A stretch of DNA of 64,000 bases from Gibbula magus (GCA_936450465.1 OW388292.1:9009756-9073755), one strand, 5' to 3'. Shown: positions 1 to 13,997, counted from the first letter of the stretch. The notes: generated by a model not told the origin, from the letters alone. Translations and numbers: made by a program.

Positions 1-2640
1 CATTAGTCGTGTTGTTGAGTAATCCAATATGGCTGCCATCACAATGTCCAGTAATGACGGCACATTCAATACTGGTGTCACTCCAACATATACAACAATA
101 AGTTCATCAGTTTGCCAAATCTACCATGTTTCTCATAACAAGTCTTCATGTCTCCATATGGTTCTTTTGGTTTGAAGAACTAAACTTTTGAAAATTAGCC
201 TTTGCCTTTGCTGTGAGTCAAGATTTAAATATTACCTGAAAATGGGTTACCTTGGGAATTTTTGCTCGAGTTAATTTTTCCAGAAATTTAAGACAAAATT
301 TTTAAAGGACACTAAAATCTCCTTTTTTCCTGTTCGACATTAACCTTTACTTGCGGGTCCTGGGGTTTGTCCAGAATAGAAATAGTGAATTCATATATCC
401 CTAAAGACGAGCCCAGGAAGCGGTACCTAAATTTTTTTCCACAGCCCATCATTACCATTAAGATACTAGCTAGAGACTCCCGGTCAGTTAGGCAGAACCA
501 GAATTGATGTCCAGGAAATTTGGTTGGCAGTGACAAAATCCAGCTGCGAACTAGGGGGTCCAAATGTTCTGCCACAGAGGCTAAAGGATGTACTGTATAA
601 TACAGCAAATTGAGGGTTAAAGTTTTGATTAAAATATTTTGAAGAATCATCACAAGCATCACAAGTCCAATATGTGTATGTGGTCAACAGATCTGTTAGG
701 TGTGTGCTCTGAATGCACTTATTCTCCTCATTTAAATGTTGCATGTCTTTTGTCGATTTACATGACATCGAAATCATTTATAATTAAGTCCCATCAGCAA
801 AGATGTGTCCAGGTATAAGTGAGTATACTGGATTCTGTTTGAAGAGGAGCACCTGCTGCCTGGGAGTGATCGGACAACTGTAGCAGTATATATTCACCGA
901 GGTGATGAACAGGTGCTCCTGGCTGGTCAGATGGAATTCTACGTTCAATGAAGAATTTTAATGCCAATTTGTGTTTATAATTCTAGAAATTAAGTAAAAA
1001 GTAAGATTTTGTCTCCAATAAAAATAAATGAATGAATACATGAATGATTGAATTAAAAAGCTTCTTTTAGACACATAGAAATATACAGTTTATGAAATTC
1101 CTATTTATTTGACATAAACAGGTGATATAAGATATAGAAGAAATTTCTCTAGTGATTGATCACATTTAAGTTCAACAAATAACCAGCAGTTGCACTTGGT
1201 TATTTTAAATAGACAAATATTGCTATGGGATTCTCAGCTCAATTTTCAGCTTCTAGTGGCACAATGACCAAAACTGTTAAGTATTTTCATTGGAGTTCTG
1301 CTCTCCAACAATTGTGACAAGTTGACAGTTTTAACCATCTATTGTTGAGGTCCACTCTAGCCTGGTGTGCAGTCCCCTCAAACGTTCTTCATTCGTCACA
1401 TCAATGGATGCATCCTGAATCCAGCTAATCCTCCCCAGACTGACTTCAGTCTCGGTCTGGTCACGCTGGCTGTCGGAGAGCATGAATCATTGCTGGGAGA
1501 TTCTTTGTTTGCTTCCTGGTAAAACATCTTCACTGGTAATTGTTCAGTGTGATGTCAGACTGTCAGCTAGTGAAATATTAATGAGGGCCGATACCGATCT
1601 GATTTCATATTTCATTAATAGTGTGATGTTGTTACAAGATAGCCCGTGGATCGGTGACAGGAAGCCCTGTCCTCTGTGGATTGAGCCATGTTTACAGGAA
1701 GATGAGTCCTATTGTGGAGAATGTCGGTTTATAGAGAAAATTGTACCAAGTGTGATATCCATCTAATATTGATGGAACAATCTTTTAAAGTATTTATTTT
1801 TAATTTGTAAAATTAGATACCTCTCGTTTCCTATTCTGTGATGAATCATTATTCAAAGAATCAATTTTAGTATCAAATTTTGTAAAATTTATCAAAAATG
1901 CAAATTTTTATTTGATAAATATTATTTTTATGCTTGGTCGGTTCTCCAATTTTCTGGTTTTCTTAGAAAAAAATAAAATCCCAACATCTGTGAGAAACAT
2001 CTGAAATCATTGATAAATAGAACTTTTTGTAATTAGATAATGAACTTGGCTGATTGTCTTGTGGATCTCCATGTAGCTATTCCAGTGTCCATTACTTTCT
2101 GACTAATGTTTTCACAAGGATAGCAATGTAATGAGACCTCCAGGATAGGCTCAAGAGACCATCGTCTCATAACACTTGCCTACAACTAATGACATATGTG
2201 GCTCCGTAGCTGTGGTACTCTGATGGACACCAATGTCGTTCCACTATCTGACCCCATCATTACTGTGATCATATACTACTGACTTTATATCACCCTCGAG
2301 TTTAATGACCTTTTTTGGGGGGAAATGGCAGGAAAATCGGCAGAAAACAGAAATAAATCTCTGTATTAATTTTGTAATAAAATAATGTACAGTGTTTTTG
2401 TGTTACAGGATATGCATAAAATTTACTGCTTTATAGTTTTGGGTGTATGATTGGATTTTTTTGTTCTTGTAAATGAATTGTGGCAAACAAAGAAACAATG
2501 ACACTTACAATCATTTTAATAATCATACTGCTAATATTCCAAGCCATAAGAAAAACTTACATTTAACAATTCTCATGTTAAAAACGTAATATTTTTGTGC
2601 ATGATCCTGTAACGTTTTTCAGTGTAGAATGTTAGACAAC
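1..2640. other. AT-rich non-coding DNA, no gene seen
   Basis: Apart from the inverted repeat at 845-920, I see no gene, RNA gene or repeat. The 94- to 116-codon open frames here (for example around 312-662 and 1482-1766) lack recognisable features and splice signals. Confidence 0.6.
845..920. repeat. Inverted repeat, 11-bp perfect arms carrying E-boxes
   Basis: AGGAGCACCTG at 845-855 is exactly complementary to CAGGTGCTCCT at 910-920, with a 54-base loop. Each arm contains the E-box CACCTG/CAGGTG. It could form a hairpin or simply be two oppositely oriented sites for an E-box-binding factor. Confidence 0.6.
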
Positions 2641-3600
2641 AAATGAAGTGAGATGTACCTGTCTCCAGGTATTGTCCCCGCCACACCTTGTGTGCGTGAG
2701 TGAGTGCACCGTGGCTGAAGCAACTCTTTAGTGCAGGGCGGAATAAGTGAGTGCATCTATTTGTCTGAGCGTGAACATCTCTCTGTGTGAGAGCTTAAGG
2801 TGTGACAAAGTGTTCAACAGTTGTGCTGCTTTGTAAATTCATACACAGATGTTGAGAAAACAATCAAGATTGAAGTATTTAATAGTTCATATTATTTTCT
2901 GCTTATACTTGAATATTTTATATAGGTGTTCTTTCTGGTATCATCCTTTTGTATGTAAGTTTAACTGGTCTTAAATATTCAATATATATATATATCCAAG
3001 TATGGACCCCCGGTGCAAGCAGTGTGAGGAGGGTCACAAACCCGGTGCACCATGCACCAAGCACCAAGCACCTGTCCTTCTCTGCTCACACTGCACTGCA
3101 GTAATTACCTCTAAACGACCTGGTCACGATGCAGGTCTCAGTCCAGTAATTAATTTAACTGTGGATGTTACACAAGTGAGTGTAGAGGCAAGCTGAGGCC
3201 TTGGGTTGAGTTGAGGCGTGGAATTGGTGCTGACTGGCGGAACGACTTCACTCGGAGCTATCGAGCAGGCACCAAGGGAGTGAGTGAGTGAGGCGAGAGG
3301 GAGGCAGGCAGGCTATTGTCTCCAGCAGACAGGCAGACATCTGTCAACTGTGAGTCCGCAGGATTGGGCTGTGGACAGAGGACAGTATTGACTGGGAGAA
3401 TTCAGTCCAGCGAGGGAGGGTGTGTGTCACCATCTCAAGACAAAGGCTTTGTGTGTAACTGTTACTTGTGCCTTGGATTCCCTATGTTTGGATGCTATAC
3501 TGGATATCTGGATATACTCTGTCTGCTAGGTAGGTTTGTGTGTGGAGTGGTTGAAACTCTCAGAGCTCTGCTGCTGTAAGGTGGGTGTGTATGCCACAGG
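2641..3600 (+). promoter_or_regulatory. GC-richer promoter- or enhancer-like patch with a possible donor
   Basis: Composition shifts from AT-rich flanks to GTGAGTG- and GGGAGG-rich sequence at 2660-2790 and 3003-3600. An AT microsatellite (2982-2995) lies just before the second part. GAGTGAGTGAG and AGGCAGGCAGG words at 3270-3340 are followed by a possible donor, CTAG with GTAGGT at 3531. An alternative first exon starting around 3300-3400 is conceivable. The 64-codon frame at 3002-3196 is Cys/His-rich (RCKQCEEGH, LLCSHC) but matches no domain I can name and is taken as chance. Confidence 0.2.
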
Positions 3601-6600
3601 GCTTCGGCTGTATGCATAGGGTGACTGGCAGCAATGTTATTGTTGGTCATAATAATGTCATTCACTTCACCAAGTTTATAGGAATTGCTAACATTATTAA
3701 TTCAAATTTCACCAATTCTTCAGTCTTCCTTGTTAAATAATTAAAACTACGTTTTTGTTGTTGGATATGTGACTTTTATTGTTCGAAATTTATCATGATA
3801 AACATCATTTTGTTTAAACATTTAAATTTTAGATTAGATGATTAGGCCATTATTGATATATTAATTGTCAAATGAATATTTTAAAAAATAGATAAAGTAT
3901 ACCAATAATAACTGAACTTAATTTGTTCGGAAGATACATCGTAATGTCAATGAGAAACTGTTACTCCATGATGAAGTCTGATCAGCCATCCATTCTAGGA
4001 TTGAGATAAAGCATGGAGCTTAATGGATGATACATCAATACAATTACGCATAATAGATTTAATCCACGTTTCTATTGCTGTTCATCCGGGAGATAGAGTG
4101 CCATTTATAATCACCAATTGATTTATCTGAATAATTAGTATGTTTTGTGAAGAACATGTGCTTGTGTGGTAAGCATGACAATCCCAACAAAGCCCCTCTG
4201 ATAAGTGGTGGGTGTGTCAGGTGGTATGGTATCGAGTGATATCGCCCTAACGTGAGATAAACTGCTGCAGCAGTGTGATACAGACCCATAGAAGCCGGCT
4301 ATTATGTTTGTTTGTTCTTGGTTCACAAGCATTACGTCCTGGAGCCATTCATATGTCAGGACTGGAAAACAGCTGATAAGACAAGAGAGAGAGAGAGGGA
4401 GGGAGAAGGAGAGAGAAGGGACTCTTTTCACTTTGCTCGACACCTAGCTCTCTTCTTGTGCTCTCTTGGCAAATGTTTTCACCACACTTCTCAATTCCTA
4501 CATCCAGTTTCTCACACAACATTTAATACAATAATGAGGTGCACAATGTCGTAATGAGTTGGTTGGATTGTTTCATCCATGTGCTCCATTTCTTGGTGAA
4601 AGATACACATCAGCAGGGTAAATAAAAGGTTGATTATTCAGTGGACATTGGATAGTTTTGGGGTTAGCAACAATTTTAGGACTCTTTGACGTGCCAGGAG
4701 GAATAGAAGTACAATTTAAAATTTACTTACCAATATTCCAGTCAATGTTAAGTTATTTTACTAAGTACTGTAAAAAAAAAAAAAAAAATTTACTAGCCAG
4801 ATAAGCAGTTATAACTTTGGTTGCAATTGTCAAATTCACTAGTTACTTAGTTCCCATAATTTGATTTTAGTTCAATTGAATTTGTGTAAAAGTTGATGCT
4901 CTTGGTCTTCAAGGGGCATGTTACAAAGGTCGTCATCCTCAAAGTGAACTGCTTTTGATATTACCATGGTGGATCTACCTGTTAGAGAAATTAATTAATT
5001 AATAAGATGAGGAACATCAAGAAGAAACTCTTCATTTTCTAAATTATTGTTCATTTATAAGGAATAAGTCATTATGATATGAGAGAACACAATACTTAAT
5101 GTGATATATATGTATATCTTCAGTTTGGAAAGGCCAAAGACTGAAATACACATCACTATTGATAAGGTGCCAGCTCCAAATTTATGAAAAATCAATTTTG
5201 CTCTGGTTTTGTAATGTAGGCCATATGATATTTATTAGCTTTTATTTCTTCATCAGGATAGCCTACATCTTATGAATGAATAATAAATGTCTTGTGGAGT
5301 CTGTTAGTGTTCATCTGGTCCGTAATGATTTACTAAAATTGACAAGGATGTTTTATTAATTATCTGTTTATTATAGTAACTACCATCCATCAATCTTCTA
5401 TAATTCTAATTTCTCTCTTGTCTCTTGACAAAATTATTTTGAGAAATAGGATTTGTGTTTTTAAATTCATTGTATCTGTATTTGGCTTCACTACAGATGA
5501 TATGATTTCACATATTCTGTACCTAATGAAACACATGTGTACTGTGTAAAGTAATATCATTATAGTAATAACACAAGTAATACAGTGTTTTATTACTACA
5601 GCGAAACCCTAGTGTCAGACACATAGTGTTGTAGCATGTCACTGTATGAGGTTCATTTCAAGGGATATAGCAAGTGGAAAATAAGCACATATTTTAACCT
5701 TTTATATTATCGAAACCTTTGTGAACAAGCTGTTGAATAAAAATAGAAAAGCAAAGTTGCACCTGGCATTTGAATGGAGAGCGGAGAACATGTAATAAAG
5801 ACGTCTGAATTGACTCAAGAAAATATGAATATCGTATTAAGATATGTCTTACAATATAATGTGGTGCATAAGGTACGTAATTTTGAATAGTTTGTAAAAA
5901 AGATGAAAATGTTTTGTTAAAAAAAATATTTTTCCGATAGAAAATAATTATGCAGTGCCAAAATATTTGACCATGGAGCTTTGAGATGAATGATAAAGTT
6001 GATGTGAGTTTCCCCACCTGTACTATGTGGACACTTCTACATGGAGCAGTTCACTCAATATTTCATACACTCCTTCTCTCCACCAGGTACTGGTTGACTT
6101 CATCTGATAAGGTGGAGGCAAACACTGAATAGAGTAATATTATTAAGAAGAGTTGGAATTTGAATGGTTTTGGACAGAAATATTAAATTTTTCAAAACTG
6201 CTTGAATATATTGATATTTTTTTTCAAAGGCTAAATAATGGAAAATACATGAGGAGCAGTACAGTACTGATATTCTTTAAAAAGATCAGCCATGAATATT
6301 TTGTAAATTTTGGCTCATTCATTGGATATGGGACACAGAGCTACGTCTGTCATGAAATGAATTCTTCCACTCACATGCAGCACAAATCTTCATTGCTAAT
6401 AATAAGAAAAGTTGAATTTCTAAATTAGAACAGTTGCTAATGACAACATGGACAAGTCCAACAGTAGCTGTACAAGCCATTCTTGTGTCTCCCAGGAAGC
6501 ATGTCTCGGTGCAGAGTTATATGAACCTGTACAGAGGACCAGACTGGCTTATTACCTCCGTGAAATATGGCCTATCATGGAAACAAGCAATGAGTGGCCT

Positions 6601-9400
6601 CGTCAAATATCACCAGTGTATTGAGCAGATCATTGGCTGAAGTTGCGTGTGTACGTTTCTCGCTGGTGTCGCGGGTTGTCAAACAGTTTCCAGGCAATAT
6701 CTGAAATTAACTACCATCGCTGCCTGATACTGCCACTGTTCTCTGTGCTCATAATGCTTTTTCTCTGATAAATCGGCTTTGTTCGGGATTTAGTTGTAAT
6801 CTTCATGTCAAACTGTTTGGGAAAGGTATTTGGGACATGCTAAATGGGTAATATCATAATCTTGGCGTCGTAGATTGGCTTCTCTCATTGGGGTGTGAAA
6901 AGCTGACAAGTTGATCGTTGACTGACAATTTGGTGAAATGTTGTTATGAAGTGCTGTTTAAGTCTTCCATGTCTACTAGCGGGAGGAGGTTTTTCAGAGT
7001 ATTTAAACATAAAGCCTTCATAAGAATGTTCCAGTTTGTTGACCATTCAAATATGAAGATGTTCATTATTATCAAATCATTATTATAACTTTTAACTTGA
7101 GATATTTATTTTTTTAAGATTAATATAATTAAACTGATTAAAAGTAATGTAATTTGATTCTGTACCAATCCTACTGCATCATGAATGTTTATGTATTTCC
7201 TTCATGCTGCATTACATAGACAAACAATAAGTAATCTGTACACGGTTGATGTATGTATATTGTATAAACAACAATCTGGTTTACAGCTGTTTATTCATTG
7301 TCAATGCAGTGTTATTGAACACAACCAGCATTCCATCCACACCCATTGAGAGAGCCAGCAATCAGTCGACAATATCCAATGTAATGAAATACATCCATAT
7401 ATCTGCTTTATTGTGTTGTAACAGTGCAGAGCCATCTCTGTGTACACAGCATTGGATGACATAAAACTAGAGCTCCTGCAGTGGAATAGCGTGCAATAAT
7501 CTCTTACTGTATCACACGGAATGATGCTATGGTACCTAGCACAGGGATACCCCCTGGTACGAGTTTGGACTATTCATAAACATGACCATGCTATATGATT
7601 GTACACCAATGTTGCAAATTGGACACTTGTTCTGTGTGTGCTGGAAAAGGAGTAGAGATCACTTTGGGTCAGGATTTTGGGATTTTTACCCATTGATGAA
7701 CCAAGATTTGCAAAATATCCCATTGCTAAGATACACAAAAATCATTCAGTAGTATTCTATTACTTTTCCGGAAAATCTCATTTTAACATCGACACTTTTC
7801 TCCAGGACTATCTCAAGAGCAAGCAATAAGTGTTATGTAGTTGCTATAACAATCTGGTTTAAAGAGCATGGAAGGACTTTGGTACATTCTCATATGAAAT
7901 TATTCTGTGCAGTTGATATATAGCATTCCCTTGGGAAGTGTTATGTGTATATATACACCATGCAAGCATCTGGTAGTCTACCATAAGAAGCGTGTATGAC
8001 ATGTGTATATAGTATAGAAGCACTGCCTGAATGCTGTCAGAATGTGGTTTAATACAGCCCGCATCCCAATATGTTGCCTCTGTGGTATCTTCTTGTCATA
8101 TCACGTGAAAGAAGAGGCAATTCTGTACAATACCTGGCTGAAAACACAATAAACAATCGCCCTAATGTGTCCATTGTAAATGTGCAGGACAGCATGGAGT
8201 AGTATTAGTTTGCACAAGGTTATACGTTTGCACTTATAGCTTATATAATACAATTCCGTCAGGGTAATAATTGAGAAATTACAAAATAATTTGATAAAGC
8301 GCTATACAAGATGACATATTATTAGTATTATTATATACAGGTTATTTGTGAAAATGATACAGGTGGAAGATTATAGGGAGCTATTCAAGCATCATCAGCA
8401 TCCACATGAAGCAGGCTGGAGCTCCTATACTGCAGTTCTCTCTCCGCAACAGTAGGATGATGGACGACAGTCGTCACACCAGTGATTGTCTCCGATTGTC
8501 TCCGTGATTGTCTCCTGTATGCAGCACATTAGCAGGTGTGGGCCGTCACGTGTTGTGTTTGTACAAGAGACGTGGAGCGGATGGTGATCAAACAGTCTCG
8601 TGGAGGCAGATGAAGGATAGCACCTTGTTTGTTGTCTTTCCATTTGCAATAAATAAATGTAACAAGCGGTGTGATTGCTGCAACTTGTGATTTACTGACA
8701 TGGAAGGGATGCCACAGTCCTGCTTATTTATTTGACTTGTTATTTTGGTCTGGCTCAAATGGTTTGAATTTGATTTCAAAATGGTTTACGGGTGTTTATG
8801 TCTGTAGTGTATCTAATTAAGGGATTTGTTCACTTCCAAGGATAAGTGGACATTTGAAGTCACTGATGTTACAAATTTACTAGAAATGATGCGATGTAAT
8901 TGGGAAGGAACATTTGTATAGCTTGCAATAATTATCAACTTTAGCAGATAGTTGTCAGTTTACTTCCTTATATCTTTGCGTCCAAGATTTCCACTGCTGG
9001 TGTTCAGTTTCTGTTAGAAGAGGTTCATCATTACGTTGTGACAATTCTTCCTTGTCTAAATGTCACAGACGCTACGTGCTGGACACTTAACTTTCAGAGT
9101 TTCAGTATCTTCCTTTCATGTATGGATCAGATTTCTCATTATTTTCAAGTAACAAGCGTTTCAACAGTAATAAAGTCAAACCTCATTCGGATATTATTCC
9201 AATACATTGCCAGCATCTTCTTATGAATTCTACATAAAACCTTAAATATCTTTTTAAATTTGTATAATGTTGCATGATTTTATATTCACCAAACAAACAT
9301 AATGTCAAACTGAATTCAGAGTTAAATGTTAACATCTTCCAGCAACAACTAAAATATGATGACAAATAAAATTTGTAATAGCTTAGCACAAATGAAAAAA
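3601..9400. other. AT-rich non-coding DNA
   Basis: Holds a GA-rich tract at 4384-4420, a poly-A run of 17 at 4772-4788 and a short GATTGTCTCC repeat (three copies) near 8484-8516 inside a modestly GC-richer patch (8400-8620). No gene is recognised; open frames are short and featureless. Confidence 0.6.
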
Positions 9401-10140
9401 TATGGAAAGTCTTTCCCGAAGGCCGGAGAAACCTCCACTCGATTTTGACGGAGCTGTTTCCATGCAGAAATAGATGTATATGTTAAAAGGTTCTGACATG
9501 TTCTAAACCACAGATGAAGACTGCGGTCAGCAGAAACTGATGCAATTAGTCGCGGTTCAGCGACCTTTCAGACCTTCTGAAATGGCAGTTTTGTGGAGAC
9601 AGTGTTCATGTAAAATATTGATGGCTGGCTGCAAATTGGCAGAGCTAATCATAAACATGGAGTACCGTGAATGAAGACGTAGCTGCTTCTTGAGGGAGGG
9701 AGGGAGGGAAAGAAAGCATATAGGTTCTCTCTCTATCTTGGTGGATATTGATTAACTAAGGACTTCCATCGCGGAACGGCCGCTGAGTCCAGAATGCCAT
9801 CATCTATGACTCATCTATGTGGGCCGACTTTGCCGTCACTCAAGACAGCATACCAAAAATTATGTCAATGAAGTCTTTAAATCTTTCCAACTTGTTTCAT
9901 GCAAGCCGATTATGACTTAAAAAAGCATGCCGTTGATGGACATTAATGGAAGTGTGAGTTGCATGTTTTCAAATCAATTCAACATCGACTGTGACGGAAA
10001 ACGGGCGCCTCTCAACCAATGTGATTTCAAATAATGGTTTTGGAACAGAAACTGAGAAGGACAATATGAAAGAAGTGAGGATAATTTACTGCATCTCTAT
10101 GTTTCCATGGTGATTAATTAAATTGTGATCAAACCCTGTG
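9401..10140. promoter_or_regulatory. Candidate cis-regulatory block
   Basis: The sequence is of balanced composition and free of simple repeats, except GGGA repeats at 9695-9709. It contains a TGACTCA (AP-1-type) word at 9807 and several ordered CG-containing stretches (GACGGAGC, GGGCCGACTTTGCCGTC, CGACTGTGACGG, GGGCGCC). Such a dense, CpG-containing block inside AT-rich DNA is what a conserved enhancer often looks like. Conservation cannot be judged from one sequence. Confidence 0.2.
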
Positions 10141-10677
10141 TCAGATTTCAACTGGAGGGCTGAGTTTGAGAAGCGTCCTGAATGCTGTGTAATGTTGATT
10201 CAGACCTGATAGGTTTACTGGTGTGAAGTGTACGGGCGCTGCAGAGATCTGTTGTATTAAAGATAGTTCAGTTCTCCCCAGCAGGGACACCCCTAAATTG
10301 ATGGAAATTGGATTGTATGTTTTGCAACAAGTGCATATGTGCGCATGATATGATTTTAGAGGATTTTCCAAATTGTGTACAAATAAAACCAAACAAATGC
10401 AGCAGATCTGAGAAGCAGGGCTTGGAGTTTCTTGATTACCTCCAGAAAACTCTGATTGGATTTTATAAGGTCTCTCTGCCAGAGCACTTCTTCTTCTCAG
10501 GTTTGTTTTAACGCAGTCCTTGAAATGTGTCAAATCTATTAACGCACCTACTGTGTACGAGTCTGTGATTACCTGTGAACATATATACAAGAATGATACA
10601 GCAGGGTTAGAATTTGCAATAGTCCCATAGCCCATCGCTAGTAGAAAAGATGGTGGGCTAGTAAAAATAATGATCAA
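10141..10677 (-). CDS. Unexplained 178-codon open frame (doubtful gene)
   Basis: This is the longest non-repetitive open frame in the window. It begins MIIIFTSPPSFLLAMGYG. A middle segment contains several Cys (ICCICLV, HICTCC). The C-terminal part (GVSLLGRTELSLIQQ onwards) has no repeat structure. No known domain is recognised. In DNA this AT-rich a frame of this length is uncommon by chance, but the local GC content is higher here, which lowers stop density. No clear splice sites frame it on the - strand. It could be chance, an old transposon remnant or an unspliced exon. Confidence 0.15.
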   Translation of the reverse strand: MIIIFTSPPSFLLAMGYGTIANSNPAVSFLYICSQVITDSYTVGALIDLTHFKDCVKTNLRRRSALAERPYKIQSEFSGGNQETPSPASQICCICLVLFVHNLENPLKSYHAHICTCCKTYNPISINLGVSLLGRTELSLIQQISAAPVHFTPVNLSGLNQHYTAFRTLLKLSPPVEI

Positions 10678-13574
10678 TATCCTGAAAAAGCTATTTAAAT
10701 TTCAAAGCTGATCGTATAGATGTAATTAGCTAGTCAACACAGATTGAACTCATACTATCCGAAATGCACATGTCTGAATGGCTAGTGCTTTGATGTTATT
10801 AATTTCAACCCTTTTGTTAAAAAAAAATCATCTACTAATGCCATCCCTGAAACATTTACTGAGCTTTACTTTAATTAGCTGCTGTATAATTCAAAATGAA
10901 AAGTAATAATATGATTTATAATTGTGAATGTTATTTAGTCTAGGAGAGCCATGTACGTGTGTGGTAGCTGTCCACAGTGAGCTGGGAGGGTGCAGCGAGC
11001 CAGAGAGTTGTCATTCAGTGATGATTTAACTCTTCACATGTGTCTGGGGCAGTGGGCCTTCATACAGCGTGTACGCTATCTCGTTAGTGCGTTGTGCATC
11101 CTGTTACATATATATATATATATATACACATTGCTGTCTGCACACTAAGTGTTTATTTCAAGGTTTGTCTCCAGGTCACACATTGGATATGGAGACAGTT
11201 TATGTGTTTTTTTAGCAGTACACGTTAGCTGCTGAAATCTTATCCATTTTGTTGATAGTTTGTTTTTTCACGTAAGAAATTAATGTTGCATGCATGTAGG
11301 ACAAGGCGTAGAGATCCAGTGTTTGTTTATTAAAAGTAAAGTGGAGATATTTTATTTGTTTTTGTATTTGATTTTAATGTTAACATCCAAATGTGAATTT
11401 TAGCCTTTGATGTTTAAAAAATGGCATAACAAAATTGAAGTCTCAAAATAAAGCAGATGCTGACATATTTTACATTTGTGTAAAAAAGTACATATGTTTC
11501 TTAGAACACCTTAGTTGGCAGTCAGTTCTTCTTGGTGTGTTGTATTGCAATGCTTGATCTTCTGGGGGTTGTGTAATGAGTGGTTCCAAGAAATTTGTGC
11601 TTTGTGTGATTTTTTTGTGGCGTGTGTTTGAAGTTTATGTGTGATGTGTGTTCGGTATTTAAAAAACGAATTCTGTTTAATGTGGTTTTTGTGATTTGCG
11701 TGTAATGTGTGTGAGGTGATGTGAAGATGTCTCTTGGTGAACGGGAGTCTCGCACAGGTGTGTGTACATCTGTATCTTCAAACACGTCCAGGTGACTTCC
11801 TGCTTACCTGTTAACACCTGGTAATGACTTCGTCTTTAAGGTGTTTGTTATTGTGTCACTGACCAAATAGAAAAAACTCTGACTGTTCATAAAAGGAGTT
11901 TTTCATATTAATCTGTTACTTTAGGAGCTTATGAGTCCTGGTGATAAGATGTTTAAAGATGTAGATAATAAACAAACAATAATTCACAATCGAAAAGGAC
12001 GAAGGCAGAATTGAAGTTGCTCCAATTTAAAAAATAACAAGTAATCTCAAAAGTTGAATGAATGTAAATGATAGTAAATGTTAATGAGAATATTGGTTGT
12101 CAATGTGATGTTAGATGATATATCCAGATTCCAGTCACAGAACTCCAGGTTGTTATCTAGTCTGGCTGCTACAAGTGGAAGATGATGATGGATATGACAG
12201 ATTACTATAATCATGTCTGTGTGAGTCAACATCACGTTAAGTCTCGTATCACGCTGCCAGGAGGGATTATCTGCGACTGCTGATCCACCTTGTTATTAAG
12301 TTAATGCCCCTCTCTCTACTAGATATGCACGCTGTGACAGCTACTGAATGCTGTCCTGCCACTAATACACTGTATATGCCATGGGGAATTATCACTGATA
12401 TTCACCCTCAGGTTTGGTCTCGGTCCAAACTTTTGAAGTTGAAAGTACAAAATAGCCAAATTAAGTTTTAAACATTTGATTTGAAATTTTTTGATATTGG
12501 GATTATCATGTTGTGTAATATTTTAAAACAAAATTAAAAAGAGAGTGAGATTTGTTGTTTTTTGATAATTTGATGTTTCTGACAGTGTTGTAATATTGTA
12601 GCACAAGGTTGAAGACATGTCACATATTTGTACACTTTAGTTGTGCTAGAGCAAGACTGTCATTGCCATGTGAATGTTCGTTCCTTGAGAGGCAAGCAGT
12701 TTTACCGCTGTGATACAGACAGATTCCGTCAACCAGCTTATCTAGGATTGTCTCCCCTTATCAGTTATCGTTGCATCAGTATAGACAGGGTTGGATAAGA
12801 ATCTCACGACCCTTTGAAGGTGGTCGTCACTGCCTGTTTTCTCCCAGCGTATTGAGCAACCTGTTTATCAGCTGTCTGTGCAGGAGATACAACCCTTACT
12901 CCTGGAGATAGCCTCTTTGAAATAGGTCGCTCATGAATACACTGCAGAATAATCTTTGGTTAGATTACATTTGTGCAGTGACACACTTACTTTGATCTTT
13001 TATTGATGTCAGATTCAAAAATTGATTTTAAAATCGAATTTTATAGCACCATTATTGTTTGCTGTTCGAAATAATAGACAAATCCTAATTCCATTCAAAT
13101 TGTAAGTACAGTTTCTCTTTCGACTTACATGTTCTTTTAGTTGTCTCTCCTCTTCATTCAATGTTCATTCATCAGGTTTATGGTATGTACTTAGTTTCAC
13201 ACTCTTCTGAGATCTCAGTTGAGTTGACTTAGACTTGAACTAACACTGCGATGTTCTCCCTGTTACGGTTACTGCTGCAACCCAGTTGGACATGGATTAA
13301 CCCTCTACCTGCTGATCCTAGAATACTTAGATCATATAGCTGATGGCTGCATGGTCCTAGATAATTCCCTATGTTAACAAGATGTGATTCCAGTAAATGT
13401 GACACTCAGAGTGGTTTTCATCAATGAATAAATTGTTAAAAACCTTACTTACAAAGTTTTACCCTGGATAAGCCTCCCGGCTTACCTGAACAGAAAGTGT
13501 GGTGTGAGGAGTTTGCAGTGCATCAGATTGGTGACCTGCCTGGGTGTCGCAACTTGTTTGTTACCTAAGTTGGA
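10678..13574. other. AT-rich non-coding DNA with a TA microsatellite
   Basis: Contains (AT)9-10 at 11108-11126 and a GTGTG-rich stretch at 11530-11770 that makes a chance - strand frame rich in His and Thr. E-box words (CAGGTG, CACCTG) cluster at 11787-11823. No gene is recognised. Confidence 0.55.
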
Positions 13575-13656
13575 CTTGACATCTGTAAATACCTCACAAA
13601 ATCCAGATAAGGCATCTTGACATCTGTAAATACCCCACAAATCCACATAAGGCATA
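13575..13656. repeat. Tandem duplication, 41-bp unit, 2 copies
   Basis: CTTGACATCTGTAAATACC starts at 13575 and again at 13616. Both copies run on to AAGGCAT with few differences. Confidence 0.8.
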
Positions 13657-13997
13657 AGCTAATGAGGAACTGTGAAAAAGCTTGGAAATATTAGAGTTGA
13701 ATTAAGCATGTGAATGGATAGTTCTGTGTCTGAGAGAGGGGAGGGAGGGGGGATTAAGTTGACGAGGAGGGTAGGGGTTGTATCAGGCTGACGGAAGACA
13801 TGTGATGTCGTGACCACTGTCTTATGATAGAAGCAGCCTTGGACTTCAATCCTGTATGGGATAAGGATGCTGTATGTGTAGGAATTACTGTGTAATATAC
13901 AAGGAATTCAAGGTTTTCAATTGCTGAGGTAAACTTTCTATGTCAAATTTTTTAATCACAACCCTCTGATAGGAGATAAAAGAAGGGTGGGTTGGGC

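Noticed and set aside
3002..3196. Cys/His-rich 64-codon frame (RCKQCEEGH, LLCSHC) resembling a zinc-binding motif
   Set aside because: Cys/His spacing fits no B-box, RING or C2H2 pattern, and the frame begins and ends without splice sites.
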